DNA of 5,623 bases from Thermoplasmatota archaeon (lineage in GTDB: Archaea > Thermoplasmatota > Thermoplasmata > RBG-16-68-12 > JAJISG01): contig JAJISK010000058.1 in assembly GCA_022848785.1 (NCBI GenBank), positions 1 through 5,623 on the forward strand, read 5' to 3'. Under the pieces are notes generated by a model that was not told where the DNA came from, ran no database searches, and worked only from the letters and a program-made list of their open reading frames with translations. Below, one piece after another: positions 5,298-5,623 of this stretch. Made by a program: the position numbers and the translations under genes. Position 1 is the first letter of the stretch, and each line of letters starts with the position of its first letter.

Positions 5298-5623
5298 CCT
5301 CGCACCGCCTTGGGCCGGGCGAGGAGCTCCATGACATCGACGACCCGGGGTCCCTCCATCCGGTGGGTGCTGTCCTCAAAGTTCTGGACGCAGTAGGGGC
5401 ACGACGTGGCCAGGAGGGGAATGTCCGCCTCCTTCACCTGTTCGACCCGCTTGTCGGACAGGCGCTCTCCCCCCTCGTCTCGCCACATGCCCCCCCCGCC
5501 CCCTCCGCAGCAGAGGGCGTTCTGCCGGTTGTCCCGCAACTCCTCGAGCTCCAGGCCGGGCACCGACTCTAGGAGCCTCCTCGGAGGCTCGAAGATGCCA
5601 TTGGCGCGGCCCAGGTAGCAGGG
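5294..5623 (-). CDS. HdrD/EMO-like iron-sulfur oxidoreductase, C-terminal CCG domain (partial)
   Basis: The window holds the last 109 residues; the gene continues past the right edge. The visible part is one complete CCG cysteine domain: the Cys of PCYLGR, then 35 residues, CCG (in NALCCGGGGGGMW), then CPYC (in ATSCPYCVQNFED). The spacing fits the CX31-39CCX35-36CXXC pattern of heterodisulfide reductase subunits B/D, which bind a non-cubane [4Fe-4S] cluster. PCYLGRANG, the GGGGGGMW block and VVDVMELL near the end match the C-termini of Fe-S proteins encoded beside etfAB, such as EtfAB:menaquinone oxidoreductase (EMO). If it is of that type, the missing N-terminal part should carry a cytochrome-b-like membrane domain and ferredoxin-type clusters. 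It probably takes electrons from EtfAB; the exact subtype cannot be decided here. Confidence 0.9.
   Translation of the reverse strand, partial: PCYLGRANGIFEPPRRLLESVPGLELEELRDNRQNALCCGGGGGGMWRDEGGERLSDKRVEQVKEADIPLLATSCPYCVQNFEDSTHRMEGPRVVDVMELLARPKAVRG

Noticed and set aside
1..5623. Mobile element, CRISPR array, defence island or RNA gene.
   Set aside because: No transposase, integrase, regularly spaced repeats, terminal inverted repeats or tRNA-like folds were seen; base composition seems even throughout.

Overview
The window looks like ordinary chromosome from a high-GC archaeon, most likely an uncultured member of the Thermoplasmatota or a relative. The clearest pointer is a Bat-type HTH_10 regulator, an essentially archaeal family. 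Supporting signs are a small membrane protein resembling the archaeal DUF7521 family and short AT-rich boxes about 25-40 bases upstream of starts, as expected for TATA promoters with little or no leader. The proteins are not strongly acidic, so a halophilic archaeon is less likely. The phylum assignment is an inference. No tRNA, rRNA, CRISPR array, insertion sequence or integrase was seen.

Left part (1-1426, + strand): the 3' end of a gene with a C-terminal membrane anchor runs into a three-helix DUF7521-like membrane protein. That gene may in turn run into a small protein with two CxxC pairs. Both junctions are 4-base stop/start overlaps (ATGA, then GTGA), which suggests one co-translated unit. 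A separate gene for an unrecognised four-helix membrane protein follows.

Middle part (1523-3373): a minus-strand pair, osmC then msrA, encodes a thiol peroxidase of the OsmC/Ohr fold and a GCFWC-type methionine sulfoxide reductase. Both act in repair of or defence against oxidants. A divergent gene on the other side of a 173-base spacer encodes the HTH_10 regulator. It is a natural candidate to control the pair, though the sequence alone cannot show this. Each direction has a plausible TATA-like box, and the regulator is probably translated from a leaderless GTG.

Right part (3496-5623, - strand): an operon, read right to left, holds an HdrD/EMO-like iron-sulfur protein (C-terminal CCG domain only; the rest lies outside), then etfA, then etfB. 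Both junctions are ATGA overlaps. The electron transfer flavoprotein would collect electrons from acyl-CoA or similar dehydrogenases. The CCG protein would pass them on, probably to a membrane quinone pool as in EtfAB:menaquinone oxidoreductases.

I found no strong case for a wholly new system. The points most worth a second look are the possible CxxC protein in the left cluster, the ETF with an altered flavin-site motif beside a CCG protein, and the divergent regulator/oxidative-stress arrangement.
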